Of a stretch of 34,953 nucleotides of DNA, positions 1-7,112 are shown piece after piece; the stretch's first letter is position 1; each line of letters opens with the position of its first letter. The notes under the pieces are model-generated. The model was not told the DNA's origin, searched no databases, and was given only the letters and a program-made list of their open reading frames with translations. The position numbers were made by a program, and so were the translations under genes. This stretch comes from Syntrophaceae bacterium (lineage in GTDB: Bacteria > Desulfobacterota > Syntrophia > Syntrophales > UBA2185), in the NCBI GenBank assembly GCA_003153775.1, contig PMBI01000094.1, positions 1 to 34,953 on the forward strand. Direction: 5' to 3'.

Positions 1-34
1 ACTAATAATTTATAAAATCGGTCAGAAAGCCAAT

Positions 35-1075
35 ATGAGTAAATTTAATAGAAATGATGCATTTTCTATCAATATAGCTGATCATGATTGTGATGAAAAA
101 GATTCTATTAAGTGCATAATAAAAATCAAGAAAGGACTTTTTGTCTTCTCTGGAAAAACTATATCAGAAATCTTACCGGCAGAAAAAATCGACCCTAATA
201 ACCAAGAGCCTGATACACGCCATGCATATCAAAAGGTTTATTCAATCGGTGCTGAAAATTCATTTGTAGCCAGGACAATCATTCAAGCAAAAGAAATTTT
301 AGATTCTCTGATATTAAGGGCCGAACTTGACAGGCAAATAATCTTAGACCATGTGTGGGATTGCTCAACTCTACTTTTTATGTGTGAAAATTCATATTAT
401 AGCATTTATTCTGAGACGATGAAGCTAATGCACGAATGCGATTCTATTGTAGAGAAGGGTAAGAGTGGTATTTACATTTCATCTTTACCGCAAGTGAATG
501 AACTCCATCAGCGTGTTTTTGTATTTTTCGGCAATGCGAAAAGATTCTTGGAAAAATCACATGAATTACTTTGCATATTTTATGGGGCGCCTAAAAGCGG
601 ATCAAAATTTAAGAAATACAGAGATTGGATGGTATCAAATAAACCGAGCAAAATAGAGGTTAGAGATTTATTAGAACAAGATAAAGACTGGATAAAGCTG
701 ATTGCATCGTGCCGAAATGCTCTCGATATCAACCACTCAAAACCTCAGTTTAAAGTAGAAATAGAAAACTTCAAAATGCATGCAGGTAACAAATTTTCAA
801 ACCCACGTTGGAAATATGATTTTAGTGCGGACAACGGGGAAGTCCAGAATAATTATTCAGACGTTATAAAAGATATGGATGTTCATCTAACAAACATGCT
901 GACCTTTTTCGAAGAATTGTTTGTGCTTTGTGTTCGAGATAACTGGGACCCTCGAATGAATTTTGAAATTTTTAAGCGAAACGAAGAAATAGTAGATAAG
1001 AAATGCCCAACTTTGTATTTTGTTTCATTGAAAACCGAAACGTCTAAACTCGACCTTCCAAGTGGTAATATTTAG
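35..1075 (+). CDS. Hypothetical protein, 346 aa, AT-rich, possible HEPN-like motif
   Basis: I do not recognise this family. The protein is soluble, with no signal peptide or membrane segment, and looks largely alpha-helical. Around residues 220-240 it has LIASCRNALDINH, in which R227 and H234 form an R-N-x5-H (RX6H) pattern of the kind seen in HEPN ribonuclease domains; this is a weak resemblance, not an assignment. The ATG at 35 has no clear Shine-Dalgarno sequence. Base composition is AT-rich like the element to its right and unlike the GC-richer genes after 9 kb. It lies just left of a truncated tmRNA/tRNA 3' end, so it may be cargo of a neighbouring integrated element whose left end is outside the window. 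Confidence 0.7.
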   Translation: MSKFNRNDAFSINIADHDCDEKDSIKCIIKIKKGLFVFSGKTISEILPAEKIDPNNQEPDTRHAYQKVYSIGAENSFVARTIIQAKEILDSLILRAELDRQIILDHVWDCSTLLFMCENSYYSIYSETMKLMHECDSIVEKGKSGIYISSLPQVNELHQRVFVFFGNAKRFLEKSHELLCIFYGAPKSGSKFKKYRDWMVSNKPSKIEVRDLLEQDKDWIKLIASCRNALDINHSKPQFKVEIENFKMHAGNKFSNPRWKYDFSADNGEVQNNYSDVIKDMDVHLTNMLTFFEELFVLCVRDNWDPRMNFEIFKRNEEIVDKKCPTLYFVSLKTETSKLDLPSGNI

Positions 1076-1262
1076 ATTATTCACATAGGGAGTATCCATT
1101 GACTTGTGTTGTCAATAAATCAGTTCAGTACAAGATAAACATTTCCTTCCATTGCCCATTTTCATCTTTATTGGGGAGCCAGAATTTAACTATAAATTAC
1201 TTAATAGTTTTAGCGCTTTTTTAGCGAATACGTGCTAAAGTCCCTATAAGCAATAGGGTCGA

Positions 1263-1291
1263 CGGGTTCGATTCCCGCCGCCTCCACCAAT
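1263..1291 (+). repeat. att-like direct repeat, left copy (tmRNA/tRNA 3' end)
   Basis: These 29 bp recur identically at 7113-7141. They read as a T-loop (GGTTCGATTCC), then CGCCTCC as the 3' acceptor strand, the discriminator A and CCA. CGCCTCC would pair with a GGGGGCG-type 5' end typical of tmRNA; a tRNA ending GCCTCCACCA is the alternative. No 5' part of such a gene lies upstream (an ORF is there instead), so this is a fragment left by site-specific integration rather than a functional RNA gene. The leftward integrase gene ends 14 bp to its right. Confidence 0.85.
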
Positions 1292-1304
1292 TTATTTAGT
1301 AATA

Positions 1305-2399
1305 TCAGCGACTTGTAATTTTATTTTTGACCTCTAAATGACCTCTAAAGTCCACTATATTTGCCCTTCGGTCTATCAGCATCTGGGTGATGCTTTCGTT
1401 TGATCTTTTTGCATACCTTTTAGTCATCTCTGGGTTCGTGTGACCCAACACTTTTTGAACTTTATCAAATTCAAATCCCCTATCGAGCAATTGACAACCC
1501 AATGAATGCCTGACAGCATTGTAAAGTTTAACCTTCCTGATACCCGCACTTGCACAGGCTTTAGACCAAACCTCGTTCAGATTTTTGTCTGTATATGGCT
1601 TGCCATCCTCTCTCGTAAAAACAAAGGTATTAGCGGTCATCGTCATCGACTTCAATATCTGTTTTACATAAGGCGTCAACCCATAGACCCTTTTCTTGTT
1701 GGTTTTTGTACTTTCCATTAATTGATTCTCTGCAAAGGCACGCCTTATGATAACTTCATCATCCGTTACACAGTCCCACTGAATTGCTCTCAGTTCCCCG
1801 ATCCTGAAGCCATACTCCATGCCGACCATGAATATCGGTCTATGTCTTTCTGGTATATTTGAAAGCACAATTTCCTGCTGTTCCAGTGTTAAATATTCTA
1901 TCTCTGGAAGTTCTCCCTTGCTGATCTTGGGGAACGGCGGCACTCTTGGAATATCTTCATTCCTCCAAGCCCATCTCATCATAGTCCGCAGACAAGAAAC
2001 GACGTTATACTTACCCTTCTCGCATCTCGGAATCCATTTGTGAAATTCCATGATGTCGTTATAACGGATATTACGCAGATCCTTGGTAGCGAAAAATGGA
2101 ATGATGAACCGCCGTACAGAATAGGAGTAGTCCTTAAGTGTATTAGGTTTTACATCTATAACCTGAAGCCATTGTTTTGAGTATTCGCTTAATGAAAGAG
2201 GATTATCAGGAAAATATGATCTAGGCTGGAAAGTTCCCTCGTCGATTTCCGCTCTGATCTTGCTAAGAAGTTTTTCAGCAGTTTTTTTATGCCATATCGG
2301 GTCACCATTGTACTTCCAAATCTTGTAACGTTTTCCTTCCCAATAAATCTGAATGTACCAACGCCCCGCCGGCGCGTGGTGAATAATTGACCCACCCAT
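1305..2399 (-). CDS. int: Tyrosine recombinase / phage-type integrase
   Basis: Catalyses site-specific integration and excision of the surrounding element. The order is an AP2-like arm-binding N-terminus (about residues 1-60), a SAM-like core-binding domain (about 65-160) and the catalytic domain. With the start at 2399 the catalytic residues are R199 (in GFRIGELRAIQW), a lysine near 232-235, R297 in the NAVRHS box, H320 in VLGHT and nucleophile Y329 in KRYAK. The first His of box II (usually HxLRH) is Asn here. I chose ATG 2399 because AAAGGGGGTGA stands 4-14 bases ahead of it; a TTG at 2456 would add 19 residues. The 3' end abuts the left att repeat, and rep lies just upstream on the same strand. 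Confidence 0.93.
   Translation of the reverse strand: MGGSIIHHAPAGRWYIQIYWEGKRYKIWKYNGDPIWHKKTAEKLLSKIRAEIDEGTFQPRSYFPDNPLSLSEYSKQWLQVIDVKPNTLKDYSYSVRRFIIPFFATKDLRNIRYNDIMEFHKWIPRCEKGKYNVVSCLRTMMRWAWRNEDIPRVPPFPKISKGELPEIEYLTLEQQEIVLSNIPERHRPIFMVGMEYGFRIGELRAIQWDCVTDDEVIIRRAFAENQLMESTKTNKKRVYGLTPYVKQILKSMTMTANTFVFTREDGKPYTDKNLNEVWSKACASAGIRKVKLYNAVRHSLGCQLLDRGFEFDKVQKVLGHTNPEMTKRYAKRSNESITQMLIDRRANIVDFRGHLEVKNKITSR
1328..1348. promoter_or_regulatory. Putative integrase arm-type site, left end
   Basis: Two adjacent copies of a TGACCTCTAAA-type unit lie 37 bp inside the left att repeat. The same 21 bp occur in the same orientation at 7046-7066, 46 bp inside the right att repeat, and I saw no other copy. 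Tyrosine integrases of the lambda type bind paired arm sites near the attachment core, so this is the likely role. The left copy is inside the last codons of the integrase gene, so it doubles as coding sequence. Confidence 0.6.
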
Positions 2400-2469
2400 A
2401 TAGTCACCCCCTTTGTAATTTGAAAGAGGGTTATCATGTTGTATTGGTAAATTCAATTTTAATCCCTAC

Positions 2470-2496
2470 AAAAATTGTCCCGGATTTCTTGATCCG
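2470..2496 (-). terminator. Possible weak terminator after rep
   Basis: Directly after the rep stop codon on the minus strand, CGGAT and ATCCG form a 5-bp stem around a 6-base loop, followed a few bases later by TTTTT. The stem is short and the T-run is offset, so termination may be partial and int may still be co-transcribed with rep. Confidence 0.4.
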
Positions 2497-3666
2497 CTAA
2501 AAAGGTACACCTTCAACAAATGTTCCCGACCGAATATATTCCAACATCACCAAGACTGTTTGCCGCTCTATCAATACAAAAAATTGAGTGAATTCATGAG
2601 ACAAACAGAAATTGAGTCCGTATTTAACCTTTTTATTTATCCCTTTACAAAAGTTCCTCAGCATCCTTTTCAACAGCACCATTTCATTATTTTCTACTTC
2701 GATCTCTTCTGGATTCTCTTCTATCGGATCACCTATCAACCCCCAACTCCGACCGATGCTTTCATCCGTGACAAAGTCTTCATTCTTGCTGATATATTTT
2801 TGCATGTACTTTCGCATCTGTTTTTGGGATTTAATGAAACGGAAACTATTTTTATGGTACAGCACATGGCGAGCTTTCATCTCGTATTCACCCTGTGTCC
2901 CCGTGATCTGAAGCCACTTGTCAACGATCCTAAAATACGTCTCAAGATATTTTCTATCGTCAACAGTTCCAATCCAAACCACGATATGAAAATGAGGTAC
3001 GTCTTCCCCCTCTAATTTTCCCGATTTCCTTTTTTTCCATTCTCTTTTCCATGCACCATTAGCCTCAATGCCCTCCCGTTCCATCCATCTTTTTAATTGG
3101 TGCAGGTCTTCAGAAGACTTTAATTTCCGTTGTTCTTGCGTAAGCTCTACCACCACGTCATCGGCGTAAGTGAGGTCAAACCAGAATTCAGGTCTGTGCT
3201 TCATCATCCCGAGATGCTTCATCATGTTCAACCTCGACCTTTTAGAAAATGTCGTTATCTTCTTTTTCTTTCCGCCGACCCGATTTATTTTGAAATCACC
3301 ATCTACAATGGACTTCTTAATCTTACGAACGAGACAGAGACCAGAATAAACCCTCAACAATTCATTTTGGCGAGCATCATCTCCGAGTTCTTGATCAAGG
3401 ACGGTATAATTACCACCAGACGTCTTTGCAAAATATACTGATCTTGCGATCCTATCCCGGAACTTCTGTTTTCTCTGGCTCCTGTTTTTATCGACTAACT
3501 TCTCAAGCAGATTCCAATAATAATCTAATCTGTCACCACTGGAATGCTTCTGCTCTTTTATGTCACTTATACAAGCATCGGGGGCTTCCGCCCGCCCTCC
3601 CGGGCTCACGTCGATGCCCGGGGAGGGCAGGCACGGCAGCGCCCCTTGACCTTTCTTAACTTCCAT
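2497..3666 (-). CDS. HUH-endonuclease replication initiator (rolling-circle type)
   Basis: Likely nicks a double-strand origin and starts rolling-circle replication of the excised element. Three family landmarks appear in order: motif 1-like FWFDLTYADD (about 161-170); the HUH metal-binding motif PHFHIVVW with H225 and H227; and catalytic YxxK motifs in YMQKYISK (Y287-K290 and Y291-K294). Length (389 aa) suits single-protein Rep relatives. The first 35 residues are Pro/Gly-rich and encoded by unusually GC-rich DNA with a long inverted repeat, so they may overlie an origin rather than form a domain. ATG 3666 has AGGAGG eight bases upstream, within a hairpin. The gene sits between a ribbon-helix-helix gene and int, all leftward. 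Confidence 0.85.
   Translation of the reverse strand: MEVKKGQGALPCLPSPGIDVSPGGRAEAPDACISDIKEQKHSSGDRLDYYWNLLEKLVDKNRSQRKQKFRDRIARSVYFAKTSGGNYTVLDQELGDDARQNELLRVYSGLCLVRKIKKSIVDGDFKINRVGGKKKKITTFSKRSRLNMMKHLGMMKHRPEFWFDLTYADDVVVELTQEQRKLKSSEDLHQLKRWMEREGIEANGAWKREWKKRKSGKLEGEDVPHFHIVVWIGTVDDRKYLETYFRIVDKWLQITGTQGEYEMKARHVLYHKNSFRFIKSQKQMRKYMQKYISKNEDFVTDESIGRSWGLIGDPIEENPEEIEVENNEMVLLKRMLRNFCKGINKKVKYGLNFCLSHEFTQFFVLIERQTVLVMLEYIRSGTFVEGVPF
3594..3628. repeat. GC-rich inverted repeat in the 5' end of rep; candidate replication origin
   Basis: GCCCTCCCGGGC (3594-3605) pairs with GCCCGGGGAGGGC (3616-3628) across the 10-base spacer TCACGTCGAT, with one extra G. It is by far the most GC-rich stretch in an AT-rich element and sits at the start of the HUH Rep gene, where such proteins often have their nick site. 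The assignment as an origin is inference. Confidence 0.55.
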
Positions 3667-3700
3667 AAAAAATGCCTCCTCTGAAACTTCCAGAAGAGGC
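3667..3700 (-). promoter_or_regulatory. Leader hairpin that contains the rep Shine-Dalgarno and ends in a T-run
   Basis: On the minus strand GCCTCTTCT (3692-3700) pairs with AGAGGAGGC (3674-3682, one mismatch) around a 9-base loop, followed at once by ATTTTTT and the rep ATG. The 3' arm holds AGGAGG, the rep ribosome-binding site. The structure therefore resembles an intrinsic terminator and also a Shine-Dalgarno sequester, suggesting rep is held down by attenuation or occlusion. Confidence 0.6.
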
Positions 3701-3839
3701 TTCTTGCAAAGACATCAATCTGATGTTAGATTTGACAACAGATCACTTCCTGTGCATGATGCCCGCAAAGCTAAGTGCTCATCTGGAAGATGATTTAGAA
3801 AGTCCAGTCATGTTCGCGCATGATCTGGGCTTTCGTTCT

Positions 3840-4106
3840 TTAGGCTACAATCCCCTTAACTGAATTTGTTTTCCTCCACTTTTTTGCCGTTTTATCCAGC
3901 ATCCTACCTGCGTCACGTAAAAGAACGCCCAACTGAAATATCCCTACTTTGTTTGTGAATTCACAGTAGGACACCAAGATTTCAACCATGTTACAAACGA
4001 GCTTCGACCTCGGGATATCTCCCTTCTCGGCAATCTTATCTAATCGTTCGACAAGCTCCTTGCTACAATGAAATGTTACCTTCTGTGCTTTACTATCATC
4101 AGTCAT
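3840..4106 (-). CDS. Ribbon-helix-helix (CopG/MetJ-type) small DNA-binding protein
   Basis: The 88-aa protein begins with a basic strand followed by two helices: KVTFHCSKELVERLDKIAEKGDIPRSKLVCNMVEI (about residues 9-43, strand-helix-turn-helix). That is the ribbon-helix-helix fold of CopG-type repressors and mobilisation accessory proteins. The rest (about 45-88) is helical and basic at the end. AGGGA lies 5-6 bases before ATG 4106. It lies upstream of rep on the same strand with about 170 bases between them, which contain the rep leader hairpin, so a role in copy control or as a relaxosome-type partner of Rep is plausible but inferred. Confidence 0.75.
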   Translation of the reverse strand: MTDDSKAQKVTFHCSKELVERLDKIAEKGDIPRSKLVCNMVEILVSYCEFTNKVGIFQLGVLLRDAGRMLDKTAKKWRKTNSVKGIVA

Positions 4107-4421
4107 CGTCGTCCCTCACTTTCTTCAGATAGACTAAAATATAATTAAATAGCTGTAGGCGTCTGATAGCCATATAGTATATCTTGTACACCATTGTCAA
4201 GACATTTCTTTACTGCTTTCCGTCTCTTCTTTTTCGGGGGGGTAATATAGGAAATTGTACCGAGAGGCGTTCTTGATGCTATATTCTAACAGTCAATGTG
4301 CCATTCAGGTTCTCGCAGAAATTAACGGCTTCCGTGAAGGCTATCGTGTACGTTGCGTTGATATCGCGATAAAGTTTTATACACGATACCTCAACTTACG
4401 AGGCAGACATAGAGCCTTAAC
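4107..4421. other. Intergenic region upstream of the RHH gene
   Basis: 315 AT-rich bases between the HicAB-linked operon and the RHH-rep-int group, both leftward. On the minus strand TTGACA (4195-4200) is followed by TATACT-like sequence, but the spacing (13 bases) is short for sigma-70, so no promoter is assigned firmly. A 62-codon rightward ORF (4255-4443) has no similarity I recognise and is taken as chance. Confidence 0.4.
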
Positions 4422-4844
4422 TTATGCTTTTATAAGAACTTGATGATTAATCACGTATACTGGGTCACCATAAGGATCGATGGTCTTCGTCCTATTAACA
4501 CTGCTGATTGCTGGTTTAATTTTTAAAATGGTTCCATCTTCGAGCTTATACGAATTCCAATCCTCGCGTATGATTTCATAGGGAATATCTTTTTCAGCAA
4601 CCTTAAGCTCAATCATAAGAGATTTTGACGGACTCGCCTTCAACTTCTTTGGCACAAATACTCCGGCAGCATTGCCCGCATTTACTGCGTAACCTTTAAT
4701 CCCGCCATCCGATACAGGAATAAGCTTTACTAAGATCAATCTAAACTTCAGCACACTTCCATCTTTAAGGGAGTAAATGTTCCATGGTTCACTTATGGCT
4801 TCAAAATCTGTATATCCCTTCATAATGCGATTTCCTACTTTCAT
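4422..4844 (-). CDS. Hypothetical protein with an internal duplication, third gene of the HicAB operon
   Basis: I do not recognise a named family. The 140-aa protein contains two copies of one motif: residues 14-37 (FEAISEPWNIYSLKDGSVLK...) and 89-112 (YEIIREDWNSYKLEDGTILK...), sharing the pattern E-x-I-x-E-x-WN-x-Y-x-L-x-DG-x-x-LK. The spacer (about 40-85) is Gly/Val/Lys-rich. This suggests two small beta-rich repeats. GGAG lies 7 bases before ATG 4844; a second ATG 21 bases in (residue 8) is also possible. It starts 14 bases after the HicB stop, so it is very probably co-transcribed with the toxin-antitoxin pair. No signal peptide or membrane segment. Confidence 0.75.
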   Translation of the reverse strand: MKVGNRIMKGYTDFEAISEPWNIYSLKDGSVLKFRLILVKLIPVSDGGIKGYAVNAGNAAGVFVPKKLKASPSKSLMIELKVAEKDIPYEIIREDWNSYKLEDGTILKIKPAISSVNRTKTIDPYGDPVYVINHQVLIKA

Positions 4845-4858
4845 ACCTCATCTCCATT

Positions 4859-5401
4859 CTAATTTTTTGCATAGCTGTACATAGGATTCTTAGTATTAGC
4901 TCCAATATCGCGAGTCACAGCGACTTCAGGAGCACTTACTTGCCCCGATGTCACTGCAACAGAGGGCGAAGCATTTAGGACAAGTTTTACTTGATTAAGC
5001 TTCTTATCAATACACTTTTCGATCCTTTCAAGCATGAGGTCTTGCTCTAAGTGTTTCTCCAAGGCATTTCGTATAAATTGGTTTAAGCTCTGTCCCTCCT
5101 CACGTGCGCGTAAAGCCATTTTCCTATGTAACTTGGGCGAAATCCGTAAAAGAAATTTTCCACTAAACTCTTCCTCGCTAACCGGTTCTGGTATATCTAG
5201 ATGTCTCTCCAAGCTAACTTCGAACCAACCAACCTTCGCGTCCTCAAGTTTTTCCAAAGCCTCCTCTATCGTATCACCATGTGCACTACAACCCGGCAAA
5301 TCAGTTATCTCAGCAATGTATCTAAGTCTCCCATCATATTCTTCAAACTGATCAATAGTAATTGGATAATACAACCCCATGTAATATTTTATGTCTTTCA
5401 C
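4859..5401 (-). CDS. hicB: HicB-family antitoxin with C-terminal RHH domain
   Basis: Neutralises the HicA toxin encoded just upstream and probably represses the operon. Residues about 5-70 form the partial RNase H-like HicB fold, with the diagnostic YIAEITDLPGCSAHGDTIEEALEKLEDA. Residues about 80-120 (SGKFLLRISPKLHRKMALRAREEGQSLNQFIRNALEKHL in part) are a ribbon-helix-helix DNA-binding domain, as in the HicB subgroup that autoregulates. The last 60 residues look disordered and are not conserved in the family as I know it. It follows hicA with a 9-base gap, the usual toxin-first order. Confidence 0.9.
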   Translation of the reverse strand: MKDIKYYMGLYYPITIDQFEEYDGRLRYIAEITDLPGCSAHGDTIEEALEKLEDAKVGWFEVSLERHLDIPEPVSEEEFSGKFLLRISPKLHRKMALRAREEGQSLNQFIRNALEKHLEQDLMLERIEKCIDKKLNQVKLVLNASPSVAVTSGQVSAPEVAVTRDIGANTKNPMYSYAKN

Positions 5402-5410
5402 TTTTTTCTC

Positions 5411-5731
5411 CTATTGAAATTCTCCGAGCCTTGTTAACGCTCTTATGGCTTTTTTCCTATCCTCCTTCGAAACAAATTTTTCTCTTCCGTGAGGCTCGTC
5501 CGCGGTAAACCGTTCATCCTCTCTTACGAAAACCCTGCTAGACCCTCTCTTATTAATCATATCAAACCCGTAGCATTTCGTCAGAACATCGACAAAAGCC
5601 TTCCAAGGCATGCGAACAGACCAGTCCCTGAAACTATCCCTATGAGAATATAATTCTTTCTTAGACAATGTGATACCACCCTTAGTATCAATATTCAAGA
5701 ATTCTTTAGAGTACAAGGGCAGCTTTGTCAA
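5411..5731 (-). CDS. hicA: HicA-like toxin (putative mRNA interferase)
   Basis: HicA toxins are small dsRNA-binding-fold proteins that cleave or block mRNA. Here WKAFVDVLTKCYGF (about 43-56), then RGSSRVF, EPHG and a final helix DRKKAIRALTRLG fit the longer HicA type with a GSR..F..PHG pattern, and the gene stands directly before hicB. The usual catalytic His after GS is absent (GSSR), though the EPHG His is kept. The open frame begins with TTG at 5731 and lacks a good ribosome-binding site; the next Met is residue 41, which would remove only sequence upstream of the HicA core. So the true start is uncertain and activity is unproven. Confidence 0.7.
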   Translation of the reverse strand: MTKLPLYSKEFLNIDTKGGITLSKKELYSHRDSFRDWSVRMPWKAFVDVLTKCYGFDMINKRGSSRVFVREDERFTADEPHGREKFVSKEDRKKAIRALTRLGEFQ

Positions 5732-5752
5732 GCCTTATTTATCCAGATAATT

Positions 5753-5787
5753 GCAATATCCGCTAACTCACTCTATCGGATATTTGC
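5753..5787. promoter_or_regulatory. Inverted repeat upstream of hicA, candidate operator
   Basis: GCAATATCCG (5753-5762) and CGGATATTTGC (5777-5787) form an inverted repeat with one extra T, 22 bases upstream of the TTG start of hicA. A related GCGGATAT lies at about 5836-5843. HicB proteins with an RHH domain bind such repeats. On the plus strand the repeat is followed by ATTTTTTC, so a terminator-like role cannot be excluded, but no rightward gene ends there. The rest of the 5732-6076 gap holds only the tRNA-like fragment at 5916 and, presumably, the promoters of the divergent genes. Confidence 0.45.
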
Positions 5788-5915
5788 ATTTTTTCTTGAG
5801 TATATGGTGTCTACTCGACAAATCATACGTCGCATAGCGGATATAGTAAAATTCAGTAAACAATCGGTAAGCTAACTTTATGCATAATAATATTAATCAT
5901 TTACACCATAGTATC

Positions 5916-5943
5916 CTAGGTTCAAATCCTCCCACCTTGGCTA
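5916..5943 (+). other. tRNA 3'-end-like fragment
   Basis: The stretch includes GGTTCAAATCC, which matches a T-loop and half of its stem, then CTCCCACCTTGGCTA, where an acceptor strand and a CCA-like end would be. Only three T-stem pairs form and no other tRNA arm is present upstream. It may be an old attachment-site scar inside the element, or chance. Confidence 0.3.
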
Positions 5944-6076
5944 AGCTCTATATATTCATGTTTCTATCGTATCCCATCCTAGAAACAAGAAAATTCTGTC
6001 ACCAGAACTAATAAATTGACTTTGTAGATAAATGTTGTCTATTATTTCTTATCCACGATAACGAAATATAAGAAAA

Positions 6077-6646
6077 ATGTTCAGTGACCCCCAACAAATT
6101 GAAGATACCGTATCATTGATCCTTAGAGTTATCAGTAAGCCATTCTGGCAGAAATTAGAGTTCTGGATTACTATCGTTATCGCAGTTACTGGGGTTATTT
6201 TTTCTATTTTGGCTTTTGCCGAGGCTAGAAAGGCCAAACGGGCTGCGACAGAAGCCGGAAGAACAGTAAAAATCCAGACTATAACAATAGAACTAACTGA
6301 GGTCTCTCAGAAGCTTGACAAACTCAGACCAAATATCCCCTTCAATGAGGCACGTGATATGTTAACAGAGATTTCCCGAAGGCTTCGCCGCATCATTTCT
6401 CCTTTTCAAGCAGACCCAGACTTAAAATGTCATATAGACACCCTGCGAGAAGTTTTAACAGGTGCAAAAGAATCCCTCAATTCTGTTCGTCCGACTGATC
6501 CAGCAAATGAGGAAACGCCTTATACAGTCTATTACGCTATAGAGTCAGATTTCGCATCCATTAATGATTGTGTCGCAGACCTACTCGGTCTGTTCGAAAA
6601 GAAAACCATAAATATCGGAGATGACAATGTCGCACCAAAAGGATGA
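6077..6646 (+). CDS. Hypothetical one-TM membrane-anchored protein
   Basis: Not a family I can name. The 189-aa protein has a single hydrophobic segment at about 29-49 (FWITIVIAVTGVIFSILAF), followed by a basic juxtamembrane stretch (RKAKRAATEAGR, about 51-62), which predicts the N-terminus outside and a cytosolic helical domain. Residues 65-189 are helical and charged (TIELTEVSQKLDKL, RDMLTEISRRLRRII). It is transcribed rightward, opposite to the rest of the element, and its last 20 bases overlap the next gene. The arrangement resembles two-gene accessory or defence cargo placed next to an att site, but function is unknown. Confidence 0.75.
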   Translation: MFSDPQQIEDTVSLILRVISKPFWQKLEFWITIVIAVTGVIFSILAFAEARKAKRAATEAGRTVKIQTITIELTEVSQKLDKLRPNIPFNEARDMLTEISRRLRRIISPFQADPDLKCHIDTLREVLTGAKESLNSVRPTDPANEETPYTVYYAIESDFASINDCVADLLGLFEKKTINIGDDNVAPKG

Positions 6647-7001
6647 GCTTATAATATACATAAATAAAATTACTGAATCCACACGCCTTGGTGAGATGTT
6701 ATGGACAAGAATCAATCCCACCACTTATACGTGGTCAACAGATAAACCGAAGCCAGCCAAAATCATTCTTCAACAAGTGCAAAGAAGCACAAGGCGTATA
6801 ATAGGGGGCAATATCATTGTCAGAACTAGTACACACTACTTATTCAAGGTGATCGACCAACACGGGCAAGAGGTGATCGCAGTAGACGGGTCTGAGGATG
6901 AATCAATTAACACGAGTCTTTCGCCACTCTATGAAGCAATATTATCAGGTTTTACGCAAAAAGGTATAGAGTTTCTGAAAACCATTCTGCCCGACCACTA
7001 G
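6627..7001 (+). CDS. Hypothetical small soluble protein, partner of the one-TM protein
   Basis: 124 aa, no signal peptide or membrane segment. It reads DELIIYINKITESTRLGEMLWTRI at the N-terminus, then a beta-rich middle (TYTWSTDKP..., YLFKVIDQHGQEVIAV) and a C-terminal helix (SPLYEAILSGFTQKGIEFLKTIL). This layout, a helix then strands with LW..I and Y.F.V.D..G, recurs in many small uncharacterised bacterial proteins, but I cannot give a family name. I chose ATG 6627 because GGAG ends six bases ahead of it; an ATG at 6621 follows GGAG with no spacing. The 20-base overlap with the upstream gene implies coupled translation. It is the last gene before the right att repeat. Confidence 0.75.
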   Translation: MSHQKDELIIYINKITESTRLGEMLWTRINPTTYTWSTDKPKPAKIILQQVQRSTRRIIGGNIIVRTSTHYLFKVIDQHGQEVIAVDGSEDESINTSLSPLYEAILSGFTQKGIEFLKTILPDH

Positions 7002-7045
7002 AAATTAACGATAAGAGTCGATATCGAATACCAATGTAAAAAATA

Positions 7046-7066
7046 TGACCTCTAAATGACCTCTAA
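7046..7066. promoter_or_regulatory. Putative integrase arm-type site, right end
   Basis: Same 21 bp as 1328-1348, in the same orientation: two adjacent TGACCTCTAAA-type units 46 bp inside the right att repeat. This copy is non-coding, between the last cargo gene and the att core. Confidence 0.6.
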
Positions 7067-7112
7067 CCATATTTTATATGGAAAATTAACAATAAGTTAG
7101 AGCATGAAGAAT

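Noticed and set aside
1225-1290. Functional tmRNA or tRNA
   Set aside because: Only the 3' end exists here; the required 5' acceptor strand and the tmRNA tag region are absent upstream, where a coding gene lies.
4195-4200. Sigma-70 promoter for the RHH gene from the TTGACA hexamer
   Set aside because: The nearest TATACT is only 13 bases away; other -10 choices at proper spacing match poorly.
4255-4443. Rightward 62-codon ORF
   Set aside because: Overlaps the 3' end of the gene at 4422-4844 on the other strand and lacks a ribosome-binding site.
5916-5943. A complete tRNA gene
   Set aside because: Only a T-loop-like half arm is present; no anticodon or D arm, so at best a fragment.
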